Positions 1-8,490 of a stretch of DNA of 40,334 bases are shown here, in pieces. The stretch is from assembly GCA_031292695.1 (NCBI GenBank), contig JARLGS010000638.1, positions 1 through 40,334 of the forward strand. Reading direction: 5' to 3'. Within the stretch, counting starts at the first letter, position 1; each line of letters opens with the position of its first letter. This stretch comes from Mycobacterium sp. GTDB taxonomy: Bacteria > Actinomycetota > Actinomycetes > Mycobacteriales > Mycobacteriaceae. The notes below the pieces were generated by a model. It was given only the letters and a program-made list of their open reading frames with translations. It was not told the DNA's origin and searched no databases. The position numbers and the translations under genes are program-made.

Positions 1-158
1 CGATCAGCACCACGGGTCATCAAACGCAAAATGCCCAAATGGCACGTAAAACGCGCGCACCACGCGCACTGGCCCCAACCTCAGCACTCAACCAACATCA
101 CCGTTCGCCCACCTTAACTAAACGGTATTGGGGCTAGCCCCCCGGCCCGGGGCGCGCC

Positions 159-219
159 GAGATCGACGAAATGGCCGATCTCACTCGAACTTTCCGGCCC
201 GTTCGTCCGTTTCGGCGGG
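159..219. repeat. Dispersed 61-base repeat, left copy
   Basis: This stretch aligns without gaps to 39622-39682 at 50 of 61 positions by hand count. Both copies start with GAGATCGACGAAATGGCC and share GGCCCGTTCGTCCGTTT near the end. Bases 159-165 and 176-182 (GAGATCG/CGATCTC) form a perfect 7-bp stem over the mce1R stop codon, so the element may also end mce1R transcription. The left copy runs into the coding sequence and supplies about the last 12 codons of mce1R. Bases 1-158 hold no gene I can support. Confidence 0.7.
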
Positions 220-906
220 TGGTGCGGTCCAGAGGCCGAGTTCGTCCAGACGGGTGGTCAAGCGCCGGGCGGCGTCGTCGAACAGGCTCCGGGTGTGCGA
301 CACGACCTCGTCGACGTCCCGCTCTCGCAGGGCCGCAACAACTTTGCGGTGAGCGGACACTGCTCCGGCGCCCCAGTGCGGATCGGCCGCATAGATGTGT
401 GGCGGTAGGTACCGGGCCGCGTGTAGCAGGAACCAGGCCAGCTTGGTCCGGCCCGCAGCGCGATTGAACACCTTGTGAAACTTGAACTCCGCCAAGGCAA
501 CTGCTTCGGCATCGCGAGCCGCGACCGCGGCCGCCTGGTCGTCGACGATCCGGGCGAGTTCGGCGATCTCGGGCTCGGTGATCCGGCGTGCGGCAGTGGC
601 CGCGATCTCGGTGGCGATGATCGCCTGCAGCCAGAAGATGTCGGCGATGTCATCCCGGGTGAACGGGGACACCACGTGGCCCCGGTTGGGCTCGAGATGC
701 ACCATGCCCTCCCCGCGCAGCGTGCGCAGCGCCTCACGGACCGGGGTGATGCTCACACCGAGCGCGGCCGCGGTCTCGTCGAGCCGGACATAGGTGCCTG
801 GTCGCAGGGTCCCCGACATGATCGCGGACCGCAGGTGGGCGGCCACCTCGTCGGACAGCTGTTCCCGCCGGCGCAGGCCGGGCGGGGGGTCGGCCGAGAT
901 GCTCAC
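181..906 (-). CDS. mce1R: GntR/FadR-type transcriptional repressor of the mce1 operon
   Basis: A 241-residue regulator with an N-terminal winged helix (about residues 14-76) and a C-terminal all-helical FCD ligand-binding domain (about 88-220). The FCD metal-site histidines probably lie in FHKVF, HIYAADPHW and AHRKV. In Mtb, Mce1R (Rv0165c) represses the divergent mce1 operon and is thought to respond to fatty acyl ligands. The GTG start at 906 is preceded by GAAGGA at good spacing. It diverges from fadD5, and palindromes at 972-1008 lie between the two genes, so it probably controls both directions. Oddly, the last residues (about AETDERAGKFE) come from a dispersed repeat, so the C-terminal tail may be a late addition. 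Confidence 0.9.
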   Translation of the reverse strand: MSISADPPPGLRRREQLSDEVAAHLRSAIMSGTLRPGTYVRLDETAAALGVSITPVREALRTLRGEGMVHLEPNRGHVVSPFTRDDIADIFWLQAIIATEIAATAARRITEPEIAELARIVDDQAAAVAARDAEAVALAEFKFHKVFNRAAGRTKLAWFLLHAARYLPPHIYAADPHWGAGAVSAHRKVVAALRERDVDEVVSHTRSLFDDAARRLTTRLDELGLWTAPPAETDERAGKFE

Positions 907-971
907 GCCGTTCCTTCTTCGCGGTAGGGGCTATCGGGGGCCCGGAGGTTGTCCGGGTGGTGCCGGCGTCC

Positions 972-995
972 TATTGTGACGGCGGCAACACAATA
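972..995. promoter_or_regulatory. Inverted repeat in the mce1R-fadD5 divergent promoter region
   Basis: TATTGTG (972-978) and CACAATA (989-995) form perfect 7-bp arms around a 10-base spacer. The right arm overlaps the next palindrome (993-1008). An AT-rich symmetric site in otherwise GC-rich divergent regulatory DNA is probably an operator or part of one. Assignment to Mce1R is inference. Confidence 0.5.
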
Positions 996-1008
996 TTTGA
1001 TCAAATAT
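993..1008. promoter_or_regulatory. Perfect 16-bp palindrome, candidate Mce1R operator
   Basis: ATATTTGATCAAATAT is a perfect palindrome placed 54 bp before the fadD5 start (1063) and 86 bp from the mce1R start (906). GntR/FCD regulators bind short AT-rich palindromes in divergent promoters, so this is the best operator candidate for autoregulation and mce1 repression. The sequence shows the palindrome; Mce1R binding is inferred from position. Confidence 0.65.
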
Positions 1009-1062
1009 CAACCAAGTTCCAGAATCGGCGCCGTGATGCCGATCGAGACACAGGAGCAGACC

Positions 1063-2658
1063 GTGTCATCCCCAGCACTTGAGCAGCCCTATCTGGCCCG
1101 CCGGCAGAACTGGACCACCCACCTCGCCCGGCACGCGCTCATGCAGCCGGACCAGACCGCGCTTCGGTTCGTCGGGCACACGGTCACCTGGGGCGAGCTG
1201 AACCGCCGGGTAACCGCGCTGGCCGGCGCGCTGAGCCGGCGCGGCGTCGGCTTCGGCGATCGGGTGCTGATCCTGATGCTCAACCGCACCGAGTACGTCG
1301 AGGCGTTCCTGGCCGTGAACCTGCTGGGCGCCATCGCGGTCCCGGTCAACTTTCGGATGACCCCGCCGGAGATCGCCTACCTGGTCCGTGACTGCGGGCC
1401 GAAAGCCGTGGTCACCGAGCAGGTCCTGGCTCCGGTGGCGACCGCGGTGCGGGAGCTGGAACCGTCGCTGGCCACGGTGATCGTCGCCGGCGGAGACACC
1501 GGAGACGGCATGCTGGGCTACGAGGACGTGATCGCGGAGGCCGGCCATCCGCCGGCGCCTGTCGACATCCCGGAAGCCTCACCCGCGCTGATCATGTACA
1601 CCTCCGGCACCACCGGATATCCCAAGGGCGCGGTGCTCACGCACGTGAACATCATGGGCCAGGGCATGACGAACCTGTTCACCGTGCAACCGGATATCAA
1701 CCACGACGTCGGCTTCATCGGTGTGCCCTTCTTCCACATCGCCGGCATCGGCAACATGATCACCGGGCTGCTGCTGGGCCTGCCCACGGTGATCTACCCG
1801 CTGGGTGCCTTCGATCCCGGAGCCCTGCTCGACGTACTGGCGGCCGAGGGGGTGTCGGCGATCTTCCTGGTCCCGGCTCAGTGGCAGGCGGTTTGCGCGG
1901 CCCAACGGGCGCAGCCACGCAACGTCAAACTGCGGGTGTTGTCCTGGGGCGCGGCGCCCGCATCGGACACCCTGCTGCGGGAGATGGCGGCCACGTTCCC
2001 GGGCGCACAGATCTTCGCTGCGTTCGGTCAGACCGAGATGTCTCCGGTCACCTGCATGCTGCTGAGCCAGGACGCACTGCGGAAGCTGGGCTCGGTGGGG
2101 CGGGTCATCCCGACCGTCGCAGCGCGGATCGTGGACGACAACATGAACGACGTTCCGGTCGGTGAGGTGGGGGAGATCGTCTACCGCGCCCCCACCCTCA
2201 TGGCGGGCTACTGGAACAACCCCGAGGCGACTGCCGAGGCATTCGCCGGAGGCTGGTTCCATTCGGGCGACTTGGTTCGCCAAGACGCAGAAGGCTACAT
2301 CTGGGTCGTCGACCGGAAAAAGGACATGATTATTTCCGGCGGCGAAAATATTTACTGCGCCGAAGTCGAGAATGTCCTGGCCGCGCATCCGGCGATTACC
2401 GAGGTCGCGGTGATTGGCCGCCCGCATGAGAAATGGGGAGAGGTACCGGTTGCGGTGGTGGCGCTCGCGGTCGGTGCGGGCGCGGGCAGCGAAAACGCGT
2501 TGACACTAGCGGAACTCGACGATTTCCTGACCGAACGACTGGCGCGGTATAAGCACCCCAAGGCGCTGGAAATCGTCGAAGCGCTACCCCGAAATCCGTC
2601 GGGGAAGGTGCTTAAAACCGAACTCCGCGCGCAGTTCGGTGATACAAGTGGGTCGTAA
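1063..2658 (+). CDS. fadD5: Fatty-acyl-CoA ligase FadD5
   Basis: A 531-residue AMP-forming acyl-CoA synthetase, first gene of the mce1 operon. The ATP-binding P-loop MYTSGTTGYPKG lies near residue 178, HSGDL near 400, and the hinge/A8 motif DRKKDMIISGGENIY near 417. The C-terminal catalytic lysine motif is NPSGKVLKTEL. It closely resembles Mtb FadD5 (Rv0166), which makes acyl-CoA from fatty acids, possibly recycled mycolic acids brought in by Mce1. The GTG at 1063 was chosen because AGGAG at 1052-1056 sits 6 bases upstream. The in-frame ATG at 1036 has no such site and lies closer to the operator. The C-terminus appears shorter than in Mtb, and a 265-bp gap separates it from yrbE1A. Confidence 0.93.
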   Translation: MSSPALEQPYLARRQNWTTHLARHALMQPDQTALRFVGHTVTWGELNRRVTALAGALSRRGVGFGDRVLILMLNRTEYVEAFLAVNLLGAIAVPVNFRMTPPEIAYLVRDCGPKAVVTEQVLAPVATAVRELEPSLATVIVAGGDTGDGMLGYEDVIAEAGHPPAPVDIPEASPALIMYTSGTTGYPKGAVLTHVNIMGQGMTNLFTVQPDINHDVGFIGVPFFHIAGIGNMITGLLLGLPTVIYPLGAFDPGALLDVLAAEGVSAIFLVPAQWQAVCAAQRAQPRNVKLRVLSWGAAPASDTLLREMAATFPGAQIFAAFGQTEMSPVTCMLLSQDALRKLGSVGRVIPTVAARIVDDNMNDVPVGEVGEIVYRAPTLMAGYWNNPEATAEAFAGGWFHSGDLVRQDAEGYIWVVDRKKDMIISGGENIYCAEVENVLAAHPAITEVAVIGRPHEKWGEVPVAVVALAVGAGAGSENALTLAELDDFLTERLARYKHPKALEIVEALPRNPSGKVLKTELRAQFGDTSGS

Positions 2659-2923
2659 GCGTGGCAAGTGACGTTTCACCAGGAGAATTCGACCACCTGA
2701 GCGGAGGGCGGATGTGCCGTGCAGGGTTTGCTGAAATTCAAGGCAATTATCCATCCGATGCGTTACCGGGTACGTGGCGTATCGGGTACTCTCCTGTGGT
2801 CCGTCTTACTACCCGCCAGTAGCGAGACGGACATCACTCGGTTCGAGCGATGGGCTAAGGAGGGGGCGTGCGACGCGTGAATCCGCGGTACGGCCGTTTT
2901 CCGGACGGAAAGGCTGACCGGTA
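2659..2923. other. fadD5-yrbE1A intergenic region
   Basis: This 265-bp gap interrupts an otherwise tightly packed operon. In Mtb the same interval has been reported to hold regulatory activity inside the mce1 operon. Here I see no clear promoter hexamer pair at proper spacing. GAAAGG at about 2907-2912 could be the yrbE1A ribosome site. A 53-codon open frame starts with GTG at 2661, 2 bases after the fadD5 stop, and ends with TAG at 2822. I do not call it a gene because no family or strong start signal supports it. Confidence 0.4.
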
Positions 2924-3724
2924 ATGGCCTCGAACGATACCCTGGTCGGTTACCTCAAGGACCAGCTGGACAAGCCGCTGAGCAAGATCGGCGGCTTCGT
3001 CAAGATGAGCATCCTGACGTTCAAGGCACTGGTCTCCCGACCGTTCCAGTGGAAGGAATTCGTCCTTCAGTGCTGGTTCCTGATCCGGGTTGCGTTCCTG
3101 CCCACCCTGGCGGTGTCCATCCCGCTGACGGTGCTCATCATCTTCACGCTGAACATCCTGCTCGCCGAGTTCGGTGCCGCTGACGTCTCCGGCGCCGGCG
3201 CCGCCCTGGGTTCCGTCACCCAGCTCGGCCCCCTGGTGACGGTGCTGGTGGTCGCCGGAGCCGGGTCGACGGCCATCTGCGCCGACCTGGGCGCCCGGAC
3301 CGTCCGCGAAGAGATCGACGCCATGGAGGTGCTGGGCATCGATCCGATCGAGCGCCTGGTGGTGCCCCGCGTGGTCGCCTCCACGTTCGTCGCCTTCATG
3401 CTCAACGGCGCGGTGATCATCATCGGTCTGGTCGGCGGCTACTTCTTCGGTGTGTACATCCAGAACGTCAACGCCGGCGCCTACGTCTCGACCCTGACCC
3501 TGCTGACCGGCTTCCCCGAGGTCGTGATCTCGGTGCTCAAGGCCACCATCTTCGGGCTGATCGCCGGTCTGGTCGGCTGCTACCGCGGTCTGACTGTCGC
3601 CGGCGGATCGAAGGGTGTCGGTACGGCGGTGAACGAGACTCTGGTGCTCTGCGTCGTCGCTCTGTTCGGGGTGAACGTGGTGCTGACCACCATCGGTGTC
3701 AAGTTCGGAACGCAGGCGGGGTAG
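2924..3724 (+). CDS. yrbE1A: MlaE/YrbE-family permease, Mce1 system
   Basis: A 266-residue integral membrane protein of the MlaE/YrbE family. It is the inner-membrane channel half of the Mce1 importer and pairs with YrbE1B and an MceG-type ATPase encoded elsewhere. Hydrophobic helices are visible near residues 45-70, 85-108, 150-178, 195-220 and 235-258. The family signature with DLGARTVREEIDAMEVLGIDP sits in the middle (EExDAM is the loop that contacts the ATPase in MlaE-type transporters). Length matches Mtb YrbE1A (Rv0167). The ATG at 2924 was preferred to upstream GTGs because it gives the family length. It lies 4 bases before yrbE1B, consistent with co-translation. Confidence 0.93.
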   Translation: MASNDTLVGYLKDQLDKPLSKIGGFVKMSILTFKALVSRPFQWKEFVLQCWFLIRVAFLPTLAVSIPLTVLIIFTLNILLAEFGAADVSGAGAALGSVTQLGPLVTVLVVAGAGSTAICADLGARTVREEIDAMEVLGIDPIERLVVPRVVASTFVAFMLNGAVIIIGLVGGYFFGVYIQNVNAGAYVSTLTLLTGFPEVVISVLKATIFGLIAGLVGCYRGLTVAGGSKGVGTAVNETLVLCVVALFGVNVVLTTIGVKFGTQAG

Positions 3725-3728
3725 CGGT

Positions 3729-4598
3729 ATGAGTACATCGACAGTTCTGCGCTCGCGGTTCCCCCGCTTCTTCTCGACACTCGCCGATTTCGGTGGCGCA
3801 CCGGGCAGGTTGTTCGACAGCCTCGGCCATGTCGCGGTATTCGTGGTGACGGCCGTCGCGCACATCCCACACGCTCTCCGCCACTACCGCAAAGAGGTAC
3901 TGCGACTGATCGCCGAGGTCGGCATGGGTACCGGCGCTATGGCCGTCATCGGCGGCACGGTGGCCATCATCGGGTTCGTCACCCTGGCCGCAGGTTCACT
4001 GATCGCCATCCAGGGCTTCGCCTCCCTGGGCAACATCGGTGTCGCCGCGTTCACCGGCTTCTTCGCCGCGCTGGCCAACATCCGCGTCGTCGCACCTGTG
4101 GTCACCGGTCAGGCGCTGGCCGCGACCGTCGGCGCCGGTGCCACCGCCGAGCTCGGCGCCATGCGAATCAGTGAAGAGGTCGACGCGCTGGAGGTCATGG
4201 GCGTCAAGTCCCTGTCCTTCCTGGTGTCGACCCGGTTGATTGCCGGCATGGTCGTCATCATCCCGCTCTACGCGATGGCGATCCTGCTGTCATTCCTGTC
4301 CGCACAGCTGGTCACCACGCTGTTCTACGGGCAGTCGGTGGGTACCTACGAGCACTACTTCCACACCTTCCTCCGGGTCGACGACGTGATGTGGTCCTTC
4401 CTGGAGGTCATCATCATGTCGGTCGTGGTGCTCCTGAACCACGCGTACTTCGGCTACTACGCCAGTGGCGGTGCCGTGGGTGTGGGTGAGGCGGTGGGTC
4501 GCTCGATGCGGACCTCACTGATCGCGATCGTCACGGTGGTCCTGCTCTTCTCGTTGGCGCTGTACGGCACCGACCCGAACTTCAACCTGACGGTGTAG
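3729..4598 (+). CDS. yrbE1B: MlaE/YrbE-family permease, Mce1 system
   Basis: A 289-residue second YrbE permease subunit, the same length as I recall for Mtb YrbE1B (Rv0168). It carries the family loop MRISEEVDALEVMGVKSL near the centre and five or more hydrophobic stretches, the first near residues 70-100. With YrbE1A it should form the heterodimeric membrane core that moves lipid from the Mce tube to the cytoplasm. The ATG at 3729 follows the yrbE1A stop by 4 bases. An in-frame start at 3696 would overlap yrbE1A and adds a basic leader not expected for the family. Confidence 0.93.
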   Translation: MSTSTVLRSRFPRFFSTLADFGGAPGRLFDSLGHVAVFVVTAVAHIPHALRHYRKEVLRLIAEVGMGTGAMAVIGGTVAIIGFVTLAAGSLIAIQGFASLGNIGVAAFTGFFAALANIRVVAPVVTGQALAATVGAGATAELGAMRISEEVDALEVMGVKSLSFLVSTRLIAGMVVIIPLYAMAILLSFLSAQLVTTLFYGQSVGTYEHYFHTFLRVDDVMWSFLEVIIMSVVVLLNHAYFGYYASGGAVGVGEAVGRSMRTSLIAIVTVVLLFSLALYGTDPNFNLTV

Positions 4599-4603
4599 CG
4601 CGA

Positions 4604-5881
4604 ATGACGAATCCACAGCCGCCCGTTGCCGAGGGTCAGGTACACGCAGAACTCAATTCGGACCGCACCCCGCCCTACAAGATCGCGGGCCTGATCTTGG
4701 CGCTGATCGCCGCCGCGGTGCTGGTCCTCACCTGGTCCCAGTTCCGCGGGTACTTCGACACCAAGGCGCAGCTCTACGTCCTGACCCCGCGGTCCGGCCT
4801 GTCCATGGACGCGGGCTCGAAGGTCACCTACAACGGCGTGCCGATCGGCCGGCTGAAGGAAGCCCAAGTGGTGGGCGCCCCCGGCGAGACGCCGGAAGCC
4901 CGGTTGGTGCTCAACGTCGATCCGCAGTACCTGCACCTGCTGCCGCAGAACGTCAACGTCAAGCTGCTGGCCACCACGGCCTTCGGCAACAAGTACATCT
5001 CGTTCACCTCGCCGCCGAACCCGTCGCCGGAGCGGCTCAAGGGCGGCGACGAGATCAACGTTTCGCAGTGCTCGCCGCCGACGCCGCCGACCGCCTGCGT
5101 CACGACCGAGTTCAACACGCTGTTCGAGACCATCACCGCGATCTCTGAGCAGGTCGACCCGATCAAGCTGAACCAGACCCTGACCGCGGCCGCGCAAGCG
5201 CTCGATGGGCTGGGCGACAAGTTCGGTCAGTCGCTGGTCAACGGCAACGTCATCCTGACCGACCTGAACCAGCGGATGCCGTCGATCCGGCATGACACCA
5301 AGGGCATCGCGGACCTGGCCGACGTGTACGCGAAAGCGTCGCCGGACCTGTGGGACGGCCTGAAGAACGCCGTGACCACCGCGCACACCCTGAACGATCA
5401 GCGCGGCAATATCGACCAGGCACTGATGTCGTCGGTCGGATTCGGCAACACCGGAGGCGACATCTTCGAGCGCGGCGGGCCGTACCTGGTCCGCGGGGTG
5501 CAGGACCTGCTGCCGACGTCGGCGCTGCTGGACAAGTACAGCCCTGAGCTCAACTGTCTGTTCCGTGGTTTCGCGGCCGGTGCCCCGGCCGCGGCCAAGG
5601 GATTGGGTGGCAATGGCTACTCGTTGACGACCCACACCGAACTCGTCGGCGCGTCGAATCAGTACGTCTATCCGGACAACCTGCCGCGCATCAACGCCTC
5701 TGGCGGACCGATGGGCCGGCCGGGCTGCTGGACGGTCACCAAGGACATCCTCCCGATGCCCTACATGGTGATGGACACCGGCGCGTCCATCGCGCCGTAC
5801 AACCACTTCGGTCTCGGTGCGCCGTTCGCATCCGAGTACGTCTGGGGTCGTCAAGACGGGGAGAACACGATCAACCCATGA
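4604..5881 (+). CDS. mce1A: Mce-family lipid-transport protein Mce1A
   Basis: A 425-residue Mce protein. An uncleaved N-terminal membrane segment (about residues 26-45, GLILALIAAAVLVLTW) is followed by the MCE beta-barrel domain (about 52-132, with GLSMDAGSKVTYNGVPIGR). A helical region (about 165-300) and a C-terminal Mce/CUP1-type region with cysteines follow. Six such proteins (A-F) assemble into a hexameric tube that carries hydrophobic substrate across the periplasm to the YrbE permeases. It starts 5 bases after yrbE1B, and its stop overlaps the mce1B start. It is somewhat shorter than Mtb Mce1A at the C-terminus. Six non-identical consecutive Mce proteins fix it as subunit A. Confidence 0.93.
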   Translation: MTNPQPPVAEGQVHAELNSDRTPPYKIAGLILALIAAAVLVLTWSQFRGYFDTKAQLYVLTPRSGLSMDAGSKVTYNGVPIGRLKEAQVVGAPGETPEARLVLNVDPQYLHLLPQNVNVKLLATTAFGNKYISFTSPPNPSPERLKGGDEINVSQCSPPTPPTACVTTEFNTLFETITAISEQVDPIKLNQTLTAAAQALDGLGDKFGQSLVNGNVILTDLNQRMPSIRHDTKGIADLADVYAKASPDLWDGLKNAVTTAHTLNDQRGNIDQALMSSVGFGNTGGDIFERGGPYLVRGVQDLLPTSALLDKYSPELNCLFRGFAAGAPAAAKGLGGNGYSLTTHTELVGASNQYVYPDNLPRINASGGPMGRPGCWTVTKDILPMPYMVMDTGASIAPYNHFGLGAPFASEYVWGRQDGENTINP

Positions 5882-6906
5882 GCATCAAGGGCACGGCGAT
5901 CAAGCTCGCCATCTTCTCCGCGGTCCTGCTGGCCTTCACCGCAGGCATCTTCATCGTGTTCGGTCAGTTCCGGTTCAGCCGGAACAACGAGTACTCCGCG
6001 ATCTTCAACAACACCAGCGGGCTCAAGGCCGATCAGTTCGTGCGTGCCTTCGGCGTCGAGGTCGGCAAGGTCACGGACGTCGAGTTGATCCCCGGCGGCA
6101 AAGTGAAGGTGCACTTCAACGTCGACAAGTCTGTGGCGCTGTACCAGGAGACCACCGCGTCGATCCGCTACCTGGACCTGCTCGGCAACCGGTTCCTGGA
6201 CCTGAAGCGGGGTGACAGCAACCAGGTGCTGCCGCCTGGCGGCACCATCCCGGTGGAGCGGACCGCCCCCGCGTTGGACCTGGACGCGCTGGTCGGTGGC
6301 TTCCGCCCGTTGTTCCGCTCGCTGGACCCGCAGAAGGTCAACACCATCGCCTCCTCGATCGTGACGATCTTCCAGGGCGAGGGCGGCACCATCAACGACA
6401 TCCTCGACCAGACCGCGCAGTTCACGTCGGCCATCGGTGATCAGGACCAAGCCATCGGCGAGGTGATCAAGAACCTGAACACGGTGCTGGACACCACGGT
6501 GAAGCACCAGAAGCAGTTCGATGACACGCTCAAGAACTTCGAGGCGCTGGTGACCGGCCTGAAGAAGCGCGCCGATCCGATCGCCGACTCGGTGGCCAGC
6601 ATCAGCAATGCCGCCGGTTCGCTCGGCGACCTGCTGGGCGACAACCGGGCGCTGCTGCACGACACCCTCGGTTATACGGAGACGACGGCCCAGTCGCTGG
6701 TCGACCAGAAGGACCAGCTCAACGACACGCTGCAGAAGGTCCCGCAGGCGCTGAAGATCCTCGGCCGCTCGGGCGGTGTCTACGGCGACTTCTTCAACTT
6801 CTACGTCTGTGACGTCGAGGCGAAGCTCAACGGTTTGCAGCCGGGTGGTCCGGTGCGCACGGTCATGCTCTTCAACCAGCCGTCGGGAAGGTGCACGCCG
6901 AAGTGA
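5878..6906 (+). CDS. mce1B: Mce-family lipid-transport protein Mce1B
   Basis: A 342-residue Mce subunit. The N-terminal membrane anchor is near residues 10-32. The MCE domain lies at about 38-120 (GLKADQFVRAFGVEVGKV), followed by a long helical segment with heptad-like spacing at about 150-300. The ATG at 5878 overlaps the mce1A stop in an ATGA arrangement, which indicates translational coupling. The length agrees with the family and no proline-rich tail is present. As subunit B it should occupy one position in the heterohexameric Mce1 shaft. Confidence 0.92.
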   Translation: MSIKGTAIKLAIFSAVLLAFTAGIFIVFGQFRFSRNNEYSAIFNNTSGLKADQFVRAFGVEVGKVTDVELIPGGKVKVHFNVDKSVALYQETTASIRYLDLLGNRFLDLKRGDSNQVLPPGGTIPVERTAPALDLDALVGGFRPLFRSLDPQKVNTIASSIVTIFQGEGGTINDILDQTAQFTSAIGDQDQAIGEVIKNLNTVLDTTVKHQKQFDDTLKNFEALVTGLKKRADPIADSVASISNAAGSLGDLLGDNRALLHDTLGYTETTAQSLVDQKDQLNDTLQKVPQALKILGRSGGVYGDFFNFYVCDVEAKLNGLQPGGPVRTVMLFNQPSGRCTPK

Positions 6907-8480
6907 GGACCATAGAGGGATCCGACCGGGTCCGCAGAGGCATGATGGGCCTGGCTGCCGTCGCGCTGGTCACAGCGGTTGGCGCGTCCCTCACCACTGT
7001 GCCGATGCTCTTCGCGTCGCCGACGTACTACGCCCAGTTCAGCGATACCGGTGGGTTGGCCGTCGGTGACTTCGTCCGCATCGACGGCGTGAACGTCGGC
7101 GAAGTCAAGAGCATGGACATCGACCGCGACAAGGTCATCATCGGTTTCAACATCGGCACCAACACCGTCGGCTCGGACAGCCGCGCGCTGATCAAGACCG
7201 AGACGATCCTGGGCCGCAAAGCCATCGAGATCGAGCCCAAGGGCACCCACAAACTGCCCGCGCGCGGCGTCTTGCCGATCGGGCAGACCTCGACGCCATA
7301 CCAGATTTACGACGCGATCTTCGACGTCACCCGGGCCTCGCAGGGCTGGGACACCAAGACGATCAAGGACTCGCTGAACGTGCTGTCCGAGACCGCGGAC
7401 CAGACGTCACCGCACCTGAGCGCCGCGCTCGAGGGGGTACAGAAGTTCGCCGACACCATCGGCAAACGTGACGACCAGGTCAGGGCGCTGTTGGCCAACG
7501 CCAACAAGATCGCCACCGTCCTCGGTGACCGCAGCGGACAGGTCAACGCGCTGCTGGTCAACGCTCAGACGCTGCTGCACGCACTTAACCAGCGCGGCGA
7601 GGCGATCAGCGTACTGCTGGAGCGCGTCTCGAAGGTGTCGCATCAGCTGCAGGCGACCATCGACGAGAACCCGAACATCAACCATGTACTGCAGCAGCTG
7701 CAGACCATCGGCGACATCCTGGTGGCCCGCAAGCAGGACCTGGCCGACACCCTGGTGGCTGCGGGCAAGTTCGTGGCCGCGCTGTCCGAGGCCATCGCGT
7801 CGGGCCCGTACTTCAAGGTCATGGTCGAGAACATCCTGCCGCCGCAGCTGATGCAGCCGTTCGTTGATGCGGCCTTCAAGAAGCGTGGCCTCGACCCCGA
7901 GAACTTCTGGCGTGGCGCGGGTCTTCCCGAGGCGCAGTGGCCGGATCCCAACGGCACCCGCTTCGCCAACGGTGCGCCGCCGCCGGCTCCGCCGAAGCTG
8001 GAAGGCACGCCGGAACACCCCGGCCCGGCCGTGCCTCCGGGTTCGCCGTGCTCGTACACGCCGGGCCCCGATGCCAACCCGAGTCCGGCCGACCCGCTGC
8101 CCTGCGCGCACGTGGGCGTAGGCCCGTACGGGGACAACCCCTACGGCGCCAACTACGGTGCGCCGGATGTTGTTGCGTCGCAGCCGAATCCGGCCGGCGT
8201 GCCGACCGGGCCGGGCGTTCCGTCCGCCGCTCTTCCGGGACAACCGGCAGTGGACGTGCCGGGCACCCCGGTACCGCTGCCGCCCGCACCGGTGGGGGCT
8301 CGTACGGTTCCGCTGACCCCGCAGCCGGGTGACAACGACATCGCGCCTGGATTCGCGCCGATTCCCGGACCGCTGAATGCGCCGCCGGCGCCGCCGGGGC
8401 CGGGCCCCAACGCCGGTCCGGCTGGTACTCCGCCGCTGCCGGGCAACCCGCCGTTCCTCCCGCCAGGGTCGCAAGGATAG
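6903..8480 (+). CDS. mce1C: Mce-family lipid-transport protein Mce1C
   Basis: A 525-residue Mce subunit with an N-terminal anchor (about residues 14-34), an MCE domain (about 40-115, GGLAVGDFVRIDGVNVGEV) and a helical shaft (about 140-320). A long low-complexity tail rich in Pro, Gly and Ala (about 355-525) follows. The GTG at 6903 overlaps the mce1B stop by 4 bases. A GTG at 6891 would add four residues. The proline-rich tail is typical of Mce1C and may extend into the outer periplasm or cell wall. Opposite-strand frames across this tail come from its repetitive GC-rich codons. Confidence 0.92.
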   Translation: MRTIEGSDRVRRGMMGLAAVALVTAVGASLTTVPMLFASPTYYAQFSDTGGLAVGDFVRIDGVNVGEVKSMDIDRDKVIIGFNIGTNTVGSDSRALIKTETILGRKAIEIEPKGTHKLPARGVLPIGQTSTPYQIYDAIFDVTRASQGWDTKTIKDSLNVLSETADQTSPHLSAALEGVQKFADTIGKRDDQVRALLANANKIATVLGDRSGQVNALLVNAQTLLHALNQRGEAISVLLERVSKVSHQLQATIDENPNINHVLQQLQTIGDILVARKQDLADTLVAAGKFVAALSEAIASGPYFKVMVENILPPQLMQPFVDAAFKKRGLDPENFWRGAGLPEAQWPDPNGTRFANGAPPPAPPKLEGTPEHPGPAVPPGSPCSYTPGPDANPSPADPLPCAHVGVGPYGDNPYGANYGAPDVVASQPNPAGVPTGPGVPSAALPGQPAVDVPGTPVPLPPAPVGARTVPLTPQPGDNDIAPGFAPIPGPLNAPPAPPGPGPNAGPAGTPPLPGNPPFLPPGSQG

Positions 8481-8490
8481 GGCCGCCACG

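Noticed and set aside
1021..1062. ATG at 1036 or earlier codons as the fadD5 start
   Set aside because: No ribosome site there, whereas GTG at 1063 has AGGAG at 6 bases.
2661..2822. 53-codon frame in the fadD5-yrbE1A gap
   Set aside because: GTG start close to the fadD5 stop but no family, no clear ribosome site and ordinary length for chance in GC-rich DNA. Kept only as a note.
4457..5854. A 465-codon minus-strand frame opposite mce1A
   Set aside because: Arg/Val/Asp-rich shadow of a clear Mce gene with no family resemblance.
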